This document shows, in pieces, positions 19,689 through 31,018 of a stretch of 64,000 nt of DNA (positions are counted from its first letter, which is position 1; the number at the start of each line of letters is the position of its first letter). A program made the position numbers and the translations under genes. The notes below the pieces were generated by a model that did not search any database, was not told where the DNA came from, and saw only the letters and a program-made list of their open reading frames with translations. The stretch covers positions 1-64,000 of the forward strand of contig SHZK01000003.1 of the NCBI GenBank assembly GCA_009692305.1. Reading direction: 5' to 3'. Source of the DNA: Gammaproteobacteria bacterium. GTDB taxonomy: Bacteria > Pseudomonadota > Gammaproteobacteria > Pseudomonadales > Pseudohongiellaceae.

Positions 19689-21620
19689 TTGAATGATATG
19701 GCAAAAAACCTGATTCTCTGGATGATTATCGCTGGTGTGTTGTTAACAGTTTTTAACAACATCAACCAGGAAACCAGAGACGATACTATCAATTACTCCG
19801 AGTTCATCCGTGAGGTACGCGCTGGGCGGGTGAGTGCGGTGGAATTGGCCGGTATCAATATCAGTGGCGTCCGTACTGACAATACCCAATTCCGTTCCGT
19901 TATGCCTCTGATCGGAGATGATCAGCTGCTGCCAGATCTGTGGGCCAACAATGTTGAAGTCGCTGCCAATGAACCCGAGCAACAAAGTATCTGGCAACAA
20001 CTGCTTGTCGCCAGCTTTCCGATTTTGATCATCATTGCACTGTTCTTCTTTTTTATGCGTCAGATGCAGGGCGGCGGTGCCGGTGGCAAGGGCGGACCCA
20101 TGTCGTTCGGTAAGAGCAAGGCCAAGCTGCTGGGTGAAGGCCAGATAAAGGTTACGTTTGCCGATGTTGCTGGTGTGGACGAAGCAAAAGAAGACGTGAA
20201 AGAGCTGGTCGATTTCCTGCGGGAGCCAGACAAGTTTCAACGACTTGGTGGACGTATCCCGCGCGGTATATTAATGGTTGGTCAGCCCGGCACCGGTAAG
20301 ACCCTGCTGGCCAAGGCGATTGCCGGCGAAGCAAAAGTTCCGTTTTTCTCGATTTCCGGATCAGACTTTGTCGAGATGTTTGTAGGCGTCGGCGCGTCCC
20401 GAGTACGGGATATGTTTGACCAGGCGAAGAAGCAAGCTCCCTGCATCATCTTCATCGATGAAATTGATGCGGTAGGCAGACACCGTGGCGCCGGTCTTGG
20501 CGGCGGTCACGATGAACGTGAGCAGACATTAAACCAATTGCTCGTAGAGATGGACGGATTCGAAGTAAATGACGGCGTAATTGTGATGGCTGCGACGAAC
20601 CGGCCGGACGTGCTGGATCCGGCGTTACTGCGCCCGGGTCGTTTTGATAGACAAGTTGTAGTCGGTCTGCCAGATATACGCGGCCGAGAACAAATCCTGA
20701 AAGTCCATATGCGTAAAGTGCCGATCGATGACAAGGTGAAAGCGAGTTTGATCGCTCGTGGTACCCCTGGATTTTCTGGCGCCGACCTTGCCAACCTGGT
20801 GAATGAAGCTGCCTTATTTGCTGCGCGATCCAGTCGACGACTGGTCAGCATGGAAGAATTTGAAAAAGCGAAAGACAAGATCATGATGGGTGCCGAGCGT
20901 AAATCCATGGTGATGTCTGACAAGGAAAAACGGAATACCGCTTATCATGAAGCTGGGCACGCAATCGTAGGCCGGTTGGTTCCTGAGCACGATCCTGTTT
21001 ACAAAGTGAGTATCATTCCGCGAGGCCGTGCACTTGGCGTGACTATGTTTTTGCCAGAGGAAGATCGTTATAGCCTGAATAAAACCACTATTTTGAGTCA
21101 AATATGCAGCCTTTATGGAGGCCGCATTGCTGAGGAACTGACGCTGGGTAAAGACGGTGTCACCACGGGAGCGTCCAATGATATCCAGCGCGCTACTGAA
21201 ATGGCACGCAATATGGTCACGAAGTGGGGCCTGTCAGAAGAATTAGGACCCTTGCTCTATATGGAAGACGAAGGTGAGGTGTTCCTCGGCCGCTCCGCTG
21301 CGTCGCAATCAAAATCTTTTTCCAGCGACACTGCCAAGACCATCGACAAAGAAGTTCGCAAGATTATCGACGAGTGTTACGGTCGCGCCAAAGCCTTGCT
21401 TGAGGCGAATCGCGACAAGCTGGAAATGATGAAAGATGCCCTGCTCGAATTTGAGACGATCGATGCCGATCAAATTTCCGATATCATGAGCGGCAATAAG
21501 CCGCGACCGCCAGCAGACTGGAGCGATTATCACAATGATGATTCCAGTGGTGCCACCAAGGTCGAGAAAGAAGATGTGAAGAAGTCAGGGAAAATTGGTG
21601 CCCCCGCCAGTGAACACTAG
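19689..21620 (+). CDS. ftsH: ATP-dependent zinc metalloprotease FtsH
   Basis: Membrane-anchored hexameric AAA protease for membrane-protein quality control and regulated turnover, including LpxC in E. coli. Two membrane helices (about 8-24 and 103-124) flank a small periplasmic domain. The AAA domain has Walker A GQPGTGKT and the second region of homology, and the zinc protease motif is HEAGH near 420. The TTG at 19689 lies seven bases after GGGGGA and is in frame with the ATG at 19698 that gives the canonical MAKNLILW start; the TTG has the better spacing. The C-terminal tail is acidic and variable. folP follows, as in most gammaproteobacteria. Confidence 0.97.
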   Translation: MNDMAKNLILWMIIAGVLLTVFNNINQETRDDTINYSEFIREVRAGRVSAVELAGINISGVRTDNTQFRSVMPLIGDDQLLPDLWANNVEVAANEPEQQSIWQQLLVASFPILIIIALFFFFMRQMQGGGAGGKGGPMSFGKSKAKLLGEGQIKVTFADVAGVDEAKEDVKELVDFLREPDKFQRLGGRIPRGILMVGQPGTGKTLLAKAIAGEAKVPFFSISGSDFVEMFVGVGASRVRDMFDQAKKQAPCIIFIDEIDAVGRHRGAGLGGGHDEREQTLNQLLVEMDGFEVNDGVIVMAATNRPDVLDPALLRPGRFDRQVVVGLPDIRGREQILKVHMRKVPIDDKVKASLIARGTPGFSGADLANLVNEAALFAARSSRRLVSMEEFEKAKDKIMMGAERKSMVMSDKEKRNTAYHEAGHAIVGRLVPEHDPVYKVSIIPRGRALGVTMFLPEEDRYSLNKTTILSQICSLYGGRIAEELTLGKDGVTTGASNDIQRATEMARNMVTKWGLSEELGPLLYMEDEGEVFLGRSAASQSKSFSSDTAKTIDKEVRKIIDECYGRAKALLEANRDKLEMMKDALLEFETIDADQISDIMSGNKPRPPADWSDYHNDDSSGATKVEKEDVKKSGKIGAPASEH

Positions 21621-21650
21621 CGCGACTCTCAAGTTCCTGCCTTTAACGAA

Positions 21651-22511
21651 GTGACTCTGATCCTTACAGCTGGAGACAGACAGATTAATCTGTCGACTCC
21701 AGTTTGCATGGGAATTCTCAATATTACACCCGATTCATTCTCGGACGGTTCGCAGCTGGGTAAAAGCAGTGGCGATCGTTTCGTCGTGGACCTCGACAAG
21801 ACCCTGTTCAAAGCGGAACGGATGATAGAAGAGGGTGCGTTGATTCTTGACGTTGGTGGCGAATCGACTCGACCTGGAGCCTCGCCAGTTTCAATCTCTG
21901 AAGAACTGAATCGAGTTATTCCAGTCCTCTCTGCACTGCGCTCACGGTTTGATATTTGCCTGTCGGTTGATACAAGTACTCCTGAAGTTATGCAGGCAGC
22001 AATCGCAGAGGGTGCCGAAATCGTTAACGATGTACGCGCACTTACACACCCCAATGCCCTGTCTTTAATCGCCAAATCCAATGTTGCAGTGAGCCTCATG
22101 CACATGCATGGTCAACCGCGTACGATGCAGCAAACATACACATATGACGATGTGGTTGCTGAAGTTAGTCAGTATTTGCGCGAGCGCGTCGCCGCTTGCA
22201 CGAGTAGCGGTATCTCCTTGCAACGCCTAATAGTCGATCCGGGGTTTGGGTTCGGCAAGTCAGTTACCCATAACTATCAATTGTTGAAAAACCTCCATAG
22301 CATAGCAGCGTTGGAACTGCCAGTTATGGTTGGATTGTCCCGAAAATCGATGATAGCTGGCGCCACGAATAAACCTGTGGGTGATCGACTGGCGGGTTCT
22401 GTTGCGGCGACAAGTTATGCGTTGTTGGGTGGTGCCAATATCATTCGCACCCATGATGTGGCTGCCACCATCGATGCAATTAGAGTACACTCCGTCTTTT
22501 CCAACGCTTGA
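21651..22511 (+). CDS. folP: Dihydropteroate synthase
   Basis: Condenses p-aminobenzoate with hydroxymethyldihydropterin pyrophosphate (made by FolK); the sulfonamide target. The 286-residue TIM-barrel has MGILNITPDSFSDG near 20, DVGGESTRPGA near 67, DPGFGFGKSVTHNYQLL near 219 and GLSRKSM near 247, all active-site segments. The start is GTG without a strong ribosome site, 30 bases after ftsH, so it probably depends on read-through from ftsH. glmM follows 15 bases later. Confidence 0.96.
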   Translation: MTLILTAGDRQINLSTPVCMGILNITPDSFSDGSQLGKSSGDRFVVDLDKTLFKAERMIEEGALILDVGGESTRPGASPVSISEELNRVIPVLSALRSRFDICLSVDTSTPEVMQAAIAEGAEIVNDVRALTHPNALSLIAKSNVAVSLMHMHGQPRTMQQTYTYDDVVAEVSQYLRERVAACTSSGISLQRLIVDPGFGFGKSVTHNYQLLKNLHSIAALELPVMVGLSRKSMIAGATNKPVGDRLAGSVAATSYALLGGANIIRTHDVAATIDAIRVHSVFSNA

Positions 22512-22526
22512 ATATTGACCTGATCG

Positions 22527-23894
22527 ATGACATCCAATAGTAAGAAATATTTTGGGACTGATGGTATCCGTGGCAGAGTCGGCACTTCGCCTATTACCCC
22601 GGATTTCATGTTGAAGCTAGGCTGGGCCGCCGGCACTGTGTTCGGCAAGCGCAGTCAAGGCAATGGTCGCAACAAGATCCTGATCGGTAAAGACACGCGT
22701 ATTTCGGGATATATGTTTGAAGCGGCACTGGAAGCCGGGGTCACAGCTGCAGGTGTCGACATCAGCTTATTGGGTCCAATGCCCACCCCAGCTATCGCCT
22801 ATCTCACGCGCACTCTCCGGGCACAAGCTGGTATCGTAATTAGTGCCTCACATAATTCATTTGAAGACAATGGCATCAAATTTTTTTCCGGCGAAGGCAG
22901 CAAGTTGCCGGACGAGCTTGAATATGCAATTGAAGAACAGCTGCAGCATGAGATCTCAACCGTCGCGCCCCAGTCGTTGGGCAAGGCATCGCGGGTGACA
23001 GATGCGGCAGGGAGATACATCGAATTTTGCAAAAGTACCATTGGATCGTGTTTGAAGTTCAACAGCCTGAAAATTGTCGTGGATTGCGCCCATGGTTCAA
23101 CTTATCACATTGCTCCAAATGTGTTCGAAGAGCTTGGTGCGAGAGTTAAAGCAATCGGAGTTGCTCCGGATGGCATGAATATAAATGCCGCGAGTGGGTC
23201 TACCTCCCCACAGAAGTTGGTAGAAGCAGTGTTGGCTGAGAAAGCGGATATAGGTATCGCCTTTGACGGCGACGGTGATCGGGTCATCATGGTTGATCAT
23301 CTTGGCAATATCGTAGATGGTGATGAGATTCTCTATGTAATTGCGCGCGATCGCCGCCGGCAGAATATCGATTTTGGCGGTGTGGTTGGTACGGCAATGA
23401 GCAATCTTGGGCTCGAGCAGGCATTGGATGCCCTGGATGTTCCCTTCGTACGCACAGCAGTGGGTGATCGTTACGTGATGCAGGAAATGCAGCAGCGTGG
23501 ATGGGATTTGGGCGGCGAATCATCTGGACACATTATTTGTCTGGATATCACTACAACCGGAGACGGCATCGTATCTGCATTGCAAGCATTGGCCGCGATC
23601 GTGAATTGTGAACAGCCATTGGCAGAATTGCGGCACAAGATGCGCAAGCTGCCTCAGTCCATGATCAACGTGAAACTCGGTAAAGGCCTGGACATTGCCA
23701 ACAATGACCGCATTCAAAAAACTGTTGCCGATATTGAGCGGAAACTGGGTAAAAGCGGTCGCGTGCTGTTGCGACCATCAGGCACTGAGCCGGTAGTCAG
23801 GGTCATGGTTGAAGGTGAGGATAAGGATGTCGTTTTAGACTTCGCCCGGGAATTGTCCGCAGTGGTTGCGACCGAAGTAGAGAAATCGCAGTGA
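22527..23894 (+). CDS. glmM: Phosphoglucosamine mutase
   Basis: Interconverts glucosamine 6- and 1-phosphate on the way to UDP-GlcNAc for peptidoglycan and LPS. The 455-residue protein has the [11 protein letters not shown]-terminus, the phosphoserine loop [12 protein letters not shown] with the catalytic Ser at 108, the metal loop DGDGDR near 250, GGESSGHI near 330 and the phosphate-binding [14 protein letters not shown] end. It sits in its usual place after ftsH-folP. Confidence 0.97.
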   Translation: MTSNSKKYFGTDGIRGRVGTSPITPDFMLKLGWAAGTVFGKRSQGNGRNKILIGKDTRISGYMFEAALEAGVTAAGVDISLLGPMPTPAIAYLTRTLRAQAGIVISASHNSFEDNGIKFFSGEGSKLPDELEYAIEEQLQHEISTVAPQSLGKASRVTDAAGRYIEFCKSTIGSCLKFNSLKIVVDCAHGSTYHIAPNVFEELGARVKAIGVAPDGMNINAASGSTSPQKLVEAVLAEKADIGIAFDGDGDRVIMVDHLGNIVDGDEILYVIARDRRRQNIDFGGVVGTAMSNLGLEQALDALDVPFVRTAVGDRYVMQEMQQRGWDLGGESSGHIICLDITTTGDGIVSALQALAAIVNCEQPLAELRHKMRKLPQSMINVKLGKGLDIANNDRIQKTVADIERKLGKSGRVLLRPSGTEPVVRVMVEGEDKDVVLDFARELSAVVATEVEKSQ

Positions 23895-24022
23895 GCCAAT
23901 TCTTAAAGAACCATGGCGGTCAGGTTGCAACAGATTGGCATCTTGGTTAGTATTGGCGCCCGTTTTCGCCGGGTCATACTGAGTCAGCGAGAGGGTTGCT
24001 GCAACCTTCGAGGACAGGACGG

Positions 24023-24778
24023 ATGCGACGCAAACTGATTGTCGGCAATTGGAAGATGCATGGCTCCAAGGCTCAGGTAAGCCAGCTGGTTGCGGCAATC
24101 AAATCTGGAGCTGTGAATTTAAGCGCAGCAGTAGAGATTGGAATTTGCCCGACTCACTTGCATATTGTGCAAGTCGCGGAATTACTCGGAGTTACTGCTA
24201 TCAGGCTAGGTGCCCAGAACGCGTACTTTGAGGAAAACGGCGCATTCGCCGGCGAAGTGTCGGCGAGCATGTTGGCTGAGTGTGGTGTGTCTTTTGTATT
24301 GGTCGGGCATTCCGAACGCCGGGAAATATTTGGTGAGACGGATGCTATTGTTGCCAGCAAGTTTATGGCAGCTCAGCGCTTCGGATTGCAACCGATCTTG
24401 TGTATCGGTGAATCACTCCAGGATCGACAGCAAAATACGACTGAAGCAAAGGTGCTTGGTCAGCTGGATGCGATAATTCAGGCAGCTGGCATTGATGCAG
24501 TTGGAAAGGCAGTGTTGGCGTACGAACCTGTATGGGCAATCGGAACCGGGCAGACAGCCACTCCGCAGCAAGCCCAGCACGTGCATAGGCTGATACGCCA
24601 GCATCTAGCTGCGAGCAGCAAGGAAATAGCAGAGCATACACGGATTATTTACGGCGGCAGTGTTAATGGTGCCAATGCCAAGAAGCTGTTTGAGCAGACC
24701 GATATCGACGGCGGTTTAGTAGGTGGGGCCTCGTTACTGGCCGAAGAATTTATATCCATTTGTAAGAGTGCGGATTAA
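24023..24778 (+). CDS. tpiA: Triosephosphate isomerase
   Basis: Interconverts dihydroxyacetone phosphate and glyceraldehyde 3-phosphate. The ATG at 24023 follows AGGA and gives [14 protein letters not shown] and 251 residues, the family norm. An in-frame ATG at 23996 would add nine residues. The catalytic Lys lies in GNWKMHG, His in LVGHSERR, and Glu in [15 protein letters not shown]; the phosphate loops IYGGSVNG and GGLVGGASL are present. secG begins four bases after the stop. Confidence 0.97.
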   Translation: MRRKLIVGNWKMHGSKAQVSQLVAAIKSGAVNLSAAVEIGICPTHLHIVQVAELLGVTAIRLGAQNAYFEENGAFAGEVSASMLAECGVSFVLVGHSERREIFGETDAIVASKFMAAQRFGLQPILCIGESLQDRQQNTTEAKVLGQLDAIIQAAGIDAVGKAVLAYEPVWAIGTGQTATPQQAQHVHRLIRQHLAASSKEIAEHTRIIYGGSVNGANAKKLFEQTDIDGGLVGGASLLAEEFISICKSAD

Positions 24779-24782
24779 GAAC

Positions 24783-25175
24783 ATGTTAACTTTGATTATC
24801 GTAATTCATGTAATCGTGGCTGTGGCTATAGTCGGTCTGGTATTGCTGCAACAGGGCAAGGGCGCTGACGCCGGCGCCTCCTTCGGTGCTGGAGCCTCAC
24901 AAACAGTATTTGGGTCTTCAGGTAGCGGCAATTTTCTGGTGCGAGCAACCACGGTTGCGGCTACCATCTTCTTCGTGACCAGTTTGTCGTTAGCAATTTT
25001 TGCTCGCGATCAGGCCGGTGTGGGGAGTACTGAGGGTTTGCCAATCGTCAATCCGGCCATCTTGCAGCAGGCACCAGTCAGCAATACGCAATCTGATGTG
25101 CCTTTGATCGAAGAACCTGCGGTAGCCCCAGGCAACCAAGATGATGTGCCTGGTCTGCCCGGTTCCGGCAATTAA
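24783..25175 (+). CDS. secG: Protein translocase subunit SecG
   Basis: Small auxiliary subunit of the SecYEG channel. The ATG at 24783 lies four bases after tpiA. The 130 residues hold a first membrane helix (about 3-21), the conserved [32 protein letters not shown] loop, and a second helix (about 56-74), then a polar Pro/Val-rich tail. A longer in-frame reading would overlap tpiA and is rejected. tRNA-Leu follows 25 bases downstream, probably in the same transcript. Confidence 0.94.
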   Translation: MLTLIIVIHVIVAVAIVGLVLLQQGKGADAGASFGAGASQTVFGSSGSGNFLVRATTVAATIFFVTSLSLAIFARDQAGVGSTEGLPIVNPAILQQAPVSNTQSDVPLIEEPAVAPGNQDDVPGLPGSGN

Positions 25176-25200
25176 ACTGGCAGGAATCAGAGTTTTAAAT

Positions 25201-25287
25201 GCCGAAGTGGTGAAATTGGTAGACACGCTAGCTTGAGGGGTTAGTGACTTTACAGTCGTGCCGGTTCAAGTCCGGCCTTCGGCACCA
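25201..25287 (+). tRNA. tRNA-Leu (anticodon GAG)
   Basis: 87 bases including an encoded CCA. The acceptor GCCGAAG pairs with CTTCGGC. The anticodon stem CTAGC/GTTAG encloses the loop TTGAGGG with GAG at 25235-25237. The long variable arm typical of leucine tRNAs and a GTTCAAG T-loop are present. The GAG anticodon reads CUC/CUU. Position directly after secG is conserved in Pseudomonas relatives. Confidence 0.97.
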
Positions 25288-25357
25288 TCATTAAGACGGG
25301 AATTTCTCAGGGTTACCAGCACGCGCTCAGCAGATCGCGTGAAACCCGCGTAAATCC

Positions 25358-25387
25358 TTGACCTTAGCCCTACTGACTCTTTATAAT
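25358..25387 (+). promoter_or_regulatory. Strong sigma70 promoter upstream of tRNA-fMet
   Basis: TTGACC and TATAAT are separated by 18 bases, followed by a GC-rich discriminator (CCGTGCCCC) of the kind found at stringently controlled stable-RNA promoters. The predicted start near 25394 leaves a leader of about 150 bases before the tRNA. That leader contains a short AACAGC/GCTGTT hairpin followed by T residues. Confidence 0.65.
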
Positions 25388-25547
25388 CCGTGCCCCTTGT
25401 GTAGGTTGGCTGGCGTGATTCGAGTCGATTTATATTTTTAAAAACAAGGAGTTATGATTAACAGCCGGAGTCAGCTGTTTTTCGCAGGTGAGAACGGAAA
25501 TTGTACTCTGAAGCAGGCTGAGTCGGAGTTGATAGACCAGGAATTAT

Positions 25548-25624
<77 letters not shown>

Positions 25625-25737
25625 TTTTTGTTCCAAGCGCTGAGACTGGCCAGTCGAATATGGCCGCCTCGCAAGTGGCGAAGAGCAAACACATGCTTTA
25701 TGGCCTGGCAATGTGCCGACCGTAAAGAAATTGAGAG

Positions 25738-25758
25738 TGGGCCTATGGCCCATTTTTT
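25738..25758 (+). terminator. Rho-independent terminator between tRNA-fMet and rimP
   Basis: A 6-bp stem TGGGCC/GGCCCA with loop TAT followed by six T residues. It separates the tRNA from the rimP-nusA operon. Partial read-through, as at the equivalent E. coli site, would couple both. Confidence 0.85.
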
Positions 25759-25813
25759 ATATGCAGGCAATTTACACGGATAGCGCGCAAGCGGTGCTCA
25801 GTACAATAAAAAT

Positions 25814-26263
25814 TTGAAGAATAGCATAGCGAAAATCGTGGAGTTAATCGAACCGACAGTCACGGCATTAGGCCTGGAACTGTGGGGAATCGAGCATCTC
25901 CAACAAGGCAAATACTCCTTGCTCAGGATATATATCGAACGCGAAGCAGGTGTCGCGATCGAGGATTGTGAACAAGTAAGCAAACAGGTAAGTGCACTGC
26001 TCGATGTAGAAGATCCAATTGCCGGCGAATATACGCTGGAAGTTTCTTCGCCCGGACTGGAGCGACCGCTGTTTTCTGCGAGGCAATTTTCGCAATATAT
26101 CGGTAGTGAGGTGAAATTGCGTTTGCACAGTCCAGTTCAGGGCAGGCGCAAATTTAAAGGCAAGATTGTGGTCGTTGAAGGAGACAGTATTCGCTTGCAA
26201 GCGGATGGTGTTGACTACGATCTGAGCTTTTCTGATGTAGATAAGGCAAATATAGTTTTTTAG
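25814..26263 (+). CDS. rimP: Ribosome maturation factor RimP
   Basis: Needed for 30S maturation. The 149 residues align with RimP throughout: IEPTVTALGLELWGIEHLQQGKYSLLRIYIE, the CEQVSKQVSALLDVEDPI segment, LEVSSPGLERPLF, and a C-terminal Sm-like domain. The only usable start is the TTG at 25814. No ATG or GTG lies upstream in frame before a TAG at 25781, and there is no clear ribosome site, so translation may be weak. First gene of the rimP-nusA-infB operon. Confidence 0.93.
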   Translation: MKNSIAKIVELIEPTVTALGLELWGIEHLQQGKYSLLRIYIEREAGVAIEDCEQVSKQVSALLDVEDPIAGEYTLEVSSPGLERPLFSARQFSQYIGSEVKLRLHSPVQGRRKFKGKIVVVEGDSIRLQADGVDYDLSFSDVDKANIVF

Positions 26264-26326
26264 ATTTTTTTACTCTGCGCTCTGGAGCAGTTTCCAGTAG
26301 TAAGCCTCGGGTAAGGTGACATAGTT

Positions 26327-27814
26327 ATGATGAGCAAAGAAATATTAATGGTTGCTGATGCCGTCTCCAATGAGAAGGGTGTCTCACGTGGTGTTATTTT
26401 TGAAGCCATAGAATCGGCATTAGCCGCTGCTACCAAAAAACTTTATGACGATCAGGAAATCGAATGCCGTGTCGCAGTGAATCGTGACACCGGGGATTAT
26501 GAAACTTTTCGTATATGGAATGTCGTTGCAGACGATGAATTTGTTGATGAGGCCTCGCAATTAACTCTCGAGCAGGCTCAAGAGAAAGATAATTCGCTCG
26601 GAGTTGGTGGTTCATGGGAGTTAAAAATCGACAACGTCGAGTTTGGTCGTATTGCAGCCCAAACAGCCAAGCAAGTCATCGTGCAAAAAGTACGAGAAGC
26701 CGAACGCGAGATCGTTATTTCCGAGTATAAAGATCGGATCGGTGAGTTGGTCGCTGGTACAGTGAAGAAGGTCACCAGAGATAGCATAATTATTGATCTT
26801 GGTAACAATGCAGAAGCGTTGCTGCCTCGTGACCAGATGATACCCAGAGAAACCTTTCGTGTGGGTGACCGTATGCGTGCATTGCTAATTGATGTGCGAT
26901 CAGAGCAACGCGGTCCCCAGCTATTCCTGAGTCGCACATCTCCAGCCATGCTGATCGAGCTGTTCAAGATTGAAGTGCCGGAAATCGCCGAAGAAGTGAT
27001 AGAAATCAAGGCCGCCGCCAGAGATCCAGGCTCGCGTGCCAAAATTGTTGTAAGTACCAATGACGGCCGCATCGATCCGGTAGGCGCCTGCGTCGGCATG
27101 CGCGGATCTCGGGTTCAGGTTGTATCCAATGAATTAGCCAATGAACGTATCGACATCATTCTCTGGGACGACAACCCGGCGCAACTGGTAATCAACTCAA
27201 TGTCACCAGCTGAAGTTGCATCCATCATCGTCGATGAAGACAGTCATACGATGGATATCGCCGTAGAAGAAGCCAACCTGGCCCAGGCCATTGGTCGTAA
27301 CGGTCAGAACGTGCGTCTCTCCAGCGAATTGACTGGTTGGACCATAAATGTAATGAGCGAAGCAGATGCTGCTGAGAAGCAACAGCTGGAATCAAGCTCC
27401 TTCATTGAAATATTTATGCAGAAGCTGGATATCGAAGAAGATGTAGCTGATGTACTGGTGCAGGAAGGTTTCACATCGCTGGAAGAACTTGCCTATGTGC
27501 CATTGGATGAGATTCTGGCCATTGAAGGGTTCGATGAAGAAATCGCCAACGAATTACGCAACCGGGCGAAGGATGCGTTATTGATTCAGGCTATTGCATC
27601 AGAGGAAGACCTTTCTTCTGCCAACATCGCCGATGACCTGCTGGGCATGGAGGGGATGGATGACAAACTTGCGTTGCAACTCGCCAAGAAGGGAATTCTC
27701 AGCATGGAAGACCTTGCTGAACAAGCAGTAGATGAGTTGATGGATATTGAAAACATGGACGAAGAGCGTGCAGGCAAGCTGATCATGACAGCGCGAGCGC
27801 CTTGGTTTGAATAA
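26327..27814 (+). CDS. nusA: Transcription termination/antitermination factor NusA
   Basis: Binds RNA polymerase and RNA to modulate pausing, termination and antitermination. The 495-residue length equals E. coli NusA. The N-terminal polymerase-binding domain starts [16 protein letters not shown]. An S1 domain (about 135-200, [11 protein letters not shown]), two KH domains (about 230-345) with [12 protein letters not shown] and [11 protein letters not shown], and two acidic helix-hairpin-helix repeats (about 365-490) follow. The start codon is doubled (ATGATG); either can serve. infB follows after 92 bases. Confidence 0.97.
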   Translation: MMSKEILMVADAVSNEKGVSRGVIFEAIESALAAATKKLYDDQEIECRVAVNRDTGDYETFRIWNVVADDEFVDEASQLTLEQAQEKDNSLGVGGSWELKIDNVEFGRIAAQTAKQVIVQKVREAEREIVISEYKDRIGELVAGTVKKVTRDSIIIDLGNNAEALLPRDQMIPRETFRVGDRMRALLIDVRSEQRGPQLFLSRTSPAMLIELFKIEVPEIAEEVIEIKAAARDPGSRAKIVVSTNDGRIDPVGACVGMRGSRVQVVSNELANERIDIILWDDNPAQLVINSMSPAEVASIIVDEDSHTMDIAVEEANLAQAIGRNGQNVRLSSELTGWTINVMSEADAAEKQQLESSSFIEIFMQKLDIEEDVADVLVQEGFTSLEELAYVPLDEILAIEGFDEEIANELRNRAKDALLIQAIASEEDLSSANIADDLLGMEGMDDKLALQLAKKGILSMEDLAEQAVDELMDIENMDEERAGKLIMTARAPWFE

Positions 27815-27906
27815 AGCAGCTTGAGTAAAGCAGTCTATGTAAAGTTATTTGAAAAAAAGCGGTTTGAGTAAGAAAGTAAAACGCGTTAGCGGATGGGAGC
27901 AATTGA

Positions 27907-30450
27907 ATGGCAGATGTAACTATTAGTGAGTTAGCCGAAGTAGTTGGAGTTTCGGTGGACAAGCTGCTGTCTCAGATTAAGGAGGCAGGTTTGCCTCACA
28001 CCAAAGCTAAAGATGCTATTTCTAACGAAGACAAGAACACATTGTTGGTCTTTCTGCGTCGCAGTCATGGAGATCGCGATGCGGTGGATTCGGCTCCGCG
28101 AAAAATTACCCTCAAGCGAAAAACCATTGCAACTCTGAAGTCAGCCTCATCTCACGGACGCGGCAAAACCGTAAACGTTGAAGTCAGGAAGAAGCGCACC
28201 TACGTCAAACGCAGCACAATTGTTGATGACGACTCAGTTAACGTCGATAGCCATGTCAAGCTAGAACCGACTGCAGCTGAAGTAGCGGCTACGGAACGCG
28301 CTGCGGAGACGTCTCAATCTGCTGTTGCAGCGGCGGCAGTAAAAGTAAGCAAAGTTGATGCTGTCGGCGCCACGCCTGCCGCAGTAACAACGGGCACTGC
28401 TACTGCGGAAGTTATTGCACTAGTCGTCGATCCAAGTCGTGCCGACAAGCCGGGCGCCAAGCGCAAAGGGCTGATTAAAAAGGGTGCAGACGATCCTGAA
28501 GAAGAAAAGAAAGGCCATCTCAAAAACAAGGCCAAGGCTAGCAAGCGCCAGGCGAAAAATATCAGTGTCACTGATGATTTCGTACTTGAAGGTGATGACG
28601 ATGAAGCTGGCGGTAGACGCCGTGGTGGTCGTAAGGGCAAGGGCAAACTGGCTTCACAACAGCATGCATTCGAAAAGCCCACTGAATTTATTGTTCGGGA
28701 TATCAAGATTGGCGAAGCCAATACGGTTTCCAATTTGGCCCAGCAGATGTCTGTCAAATCCGCAGATGTAGTCAAGGTTTTATTCAAAATGGGTGTCATG
28801 GCAACCATTAACCAGGTGCTTGATCAAGACACTTCAGAACTACTGATTGCAGAGATGGGTCATGTTCCAAAATTCGTGTCTGAAGATGCGATTGAGGAAA
28901 AATTGGCGGAGTCACTGGCAGCGGAAGTGGGTAAGGTAGAAGTTAGCCGCGCACCCGTAGTAACAGTTATGGGCCATGTTGACCATGGCAAAACATCACT
29001 CTTGGACTACATCCGCAAATCACAAGTTGCCTCGCATGAGGCTGGTGGTATTACCCAGCATATTGGCGCGTATCACGTAACCACTGATCACGGCATGATC
29101 AGCTTTCTCGACACACCAGGCCATGCGGCATTCTCAGCAATGCGCTCACGTGGAGCGAAGGCCACCGATGTGATTGTGCTCGTCGTCGCAGCTGATGATG
29201 GCGTCAAACCGCAGACAGAAGAAGCGGTGCAGCATGCGAAGGCAGCTGGAGTGCCAGTGGTTGTTGCAATCAACAAGATTGATAAAGCCGGTGTGGATAT
29301 TGATCGCATCAAAAATGAACTGTCCGCTTTAGGCGTGGCGCCGGATGATTGGGGTGGCGATACCCAATACGTCAAAGTGTCTGCGCACACCGGTGAAGGC
29401 GTAGATCAATTGTTGGAAGCGATTCTGCTACAGGCAGAATTGCTCGAGCTCAAGGCCTACACCGACGTACCAGGACAAGGCGTAGTAATTGAATCGCGCC
29501 TAGATAAGGGCTGTGGCCCGGTTGCGACAGTGTTGGTACAGAACGGTACTTTGAACACTGGCGACATCGTTCTCGCTGGACATGAGTTTGGCAAAGTCAG
29601 GGCTTTGATTGACGAGCAGGGCAAAAATGTCAAGTCTGCCGGGCCGTCTATTCCGGTAGAAATACTGGGTTTGAATGCGGTGCCGGAAGCTGGCGATGAA
29701 TTTGTAGTTGTAACGGATGAGAAGAAAGCGCGAGAAGTCGCCCAGTTCCGCCGCACACGCCACAAAGACTCAATGCAAGCCAAGCAACAAACCAATCTCG
29801 TGGAAAACATGTTCGCCGGTATCGGCAGAAAGAATCTCAAGATATTTAATGTCATTGTGAAGACTGACGTACGCGGGTCGCTGGAAGCCATTATCGGCTC
29901 CTTGCATAAACTCAACCACGAAGAAGTTGAAGTCAATGTGGTCAGTTCCGGTGTCGGTGGAATTTCCGAAACTGACGCGCATTTAGCGGCCACATCCAAG
30001 GCAATGATTATCGGTTTTAACGTAAGGGCAGATAAATCAGCACGGGAAATCGTTGAAAACGAAGGCTTGCAGCTACGCTACTACAATGTAATTTACGATG
30101 TGGTCGACGATGCCAAGGCAATCATGGGTGGGATGTTGTCACCAGAAATTCGCGAGGAAATCGTCGGAGTTGCTGAGGTGCGTGATGTATTCAATTCGCC
30201 CAAGTACGGCCTCATCGCCGGCAGCATGGTGATTGAAGGCACAGTCTATCGCAGCAAGCCGATTCGAGTATTGCGCGACAATGTGGTGATCTATGAGGGC
30301 GAACTGGAATCACTGCGTCGCTTCAAGGATGATGCTAATGAAGTTCGCAATGGTATGGAATGTGGTATCGGTGTGCGCAATTACACGGATGTGAAAATCG
30401 GCGACAAGATTGAAGTTTACGAGACCACGGAAGTTGCGCGCAGTCTCTAA
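27907..30450 (+). CDS. infB: Translation initiation factor IF-2
   Basis: GTPase that brings fMet-tRNA to the 30S P site and promotes subunit joining. The 847-residue protein has an N-terminal IF2 domain (about 1-55), a long charged Lys/Ala-rich linker, a second N-terminal domain near 260-310, then the G domain. The G domain carries GHVDHGKT near residue 355, DTPGHAAF near 401 and NKID near 456. The C-terminal beta-barrel and fMet-tRNA-binding domains include [15 protein letters not shown] close to the end. An internal start for a short isoform, as in E. coli, was not evaluated. Confidence 0.98.
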   Translation: MADVTISELAEVVGVSVDKLLSQIKEAGLPHTKAKDAISNEDKNTLLVFLRRSHGDRDAVDSAPRKITLKRKTIATLKSASSHGRGKTVNVEVRKKRTYVKRSTIVDDDSVNVDSHVKLEPTAAEVAATERAAETSQSAVAAAAVKVSKVDAVGATPAAVTTGTATAEVIALVVDPSRADKPGAKRKGLIKKGADDPEEEKKGHLKNKAKASKRQAKNISVTDDFVLEGDDDEAGGRRRGGRKGKGKLASQQHAFEKPTEFIVRDIKIGEANTVSNLAQQMSVKSADVVKVLFKMGVMATINQVLDQDTSELLIAEMGHVPKFVSEDAIEEKLAESLAAEVGKVEVSRAPVVTVMGHVDHGKTSLLDYIRKSQVASHEAGGITQHIGAYHVTTDHGMISFLDTPGHAAFSAMRSRGAKATDVIVLVVAADDGVKPQTEEAVQHAKAAGVPVVVAINKIDKAGVDIDRIKNELSALGVAPDDWGGDTQYVKVSAHTGEGVDQLLEAILLQAELLELKAYTDVPGQGVVIESRLDKGCGPVATVLVQNGTLNTGDIVLAGHEFGKVRALIDEQGKNVKSAGPSIPVEILGLNAVPEAGDEFVVVTDEKKAREVAQFRRTRHKDSMQAKQQTNLVENMFAGIGRKNLKIFNVIVKTDVRGSLEAIIGSLHKLNHEEVEVNVVSSGVGGISETDAHLAATSKAMIIGFNVRADKSAREIVENEGLQLRYYNVIYDVVDDAKAIMGGMLSPEIREEIVGVAEVRDVFNSPKYGLIAGSMVIEGTVYRSKPIRVLRDNVVIYEGELESLRRFKDDANEVRNGMECGIGVRNYTDVKIGDKIEVYETTEVARSL

Positions 30451-30474
30451 GAGATAAGTGCAGGAAATTAATTA

Positions 30475-30915
30475 GTGCCAGAATTGTCCGCCAGAAAACA
30501 ACGAGTAGCCGATCAGATTCAGTGTGAATTGGCGACTTTGATTCAAATGGAAGTGAATGATCCCCGTGTCGGCATGGTGTCGGTAACAGGGGTCGAAGTG
30601 AGTCGTGATCTGGCGCATGCAAAAGTGTTTGTGACAGTGTTGAATACGCTTGGTGCCGATGGCGATGTGAATCAGGCAACTTTGTCTGATCCGGGCGCTC
30701 TGGATCAATTGGAAGTGCAACAGAACATAAAAGCGTTGAACAAGGCCGCAGGATATTTACGTATCCTGTTGGCAAAACGGTTGAATCTTCGCTCAGTACC
30801 GAAACTGCAGTTTCATTACGATGCCAGTATTCGGCGCGGCCAACAGCTCTCGAGTTTGATTGATAGCGCGCTGGCAGCTGATCGGGAACAACACGTTGAG
30901 AAAGACACCGACTAG
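30475..30915 (+). CDS. rbfA: 30S ribosome-binding factor RbfA
   Basis: A single KH-like domain protein needed for 16S 5'-end maturation and cold adaptation. The 146 residues begin with a GTG 24 bases after infB and align from RKQRVADQIQCELATLIQ through NDPRVGMVSVTGVEVSRDLAHAKVFVTVL to RSVPKLQFHYDASIRRG. The C-terminal tail is short and charged. An insertion-like segment GADGDVNQATLSDPG near 62-76 is longer than in E. coli. Confidence 0.95.
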   Translation: MPELSARKQRVADQIQCELATLIQMEVNDPRVGMVSVTGVEVSRDLAHAKVFVTVLNTLGADGDVNQATLSDPGALDQLEVQQNIKALNKAAGYLRILLAKRLNLRSVPKLQFHYDASIRRGQQLSSLIDSALAADREQHVEKDTD

Positions 30916-31018
30916 GTCTGCAACCATGCCTGCAATATCGGTGAGCAAACCAATAACAGGCAATAGTCATAGTTAGTGCGCAACATAAAGATCGTGATCA
31001 CTCCTGGAGGGGCCTGGG

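Noticed and set aside
24723..24782. Longer SecG start inside tpiA
   Set aside because: The extra residues overlap tpiA and have no counterpart in SecG; the ATG at 24783 gives the standard N-terminus.
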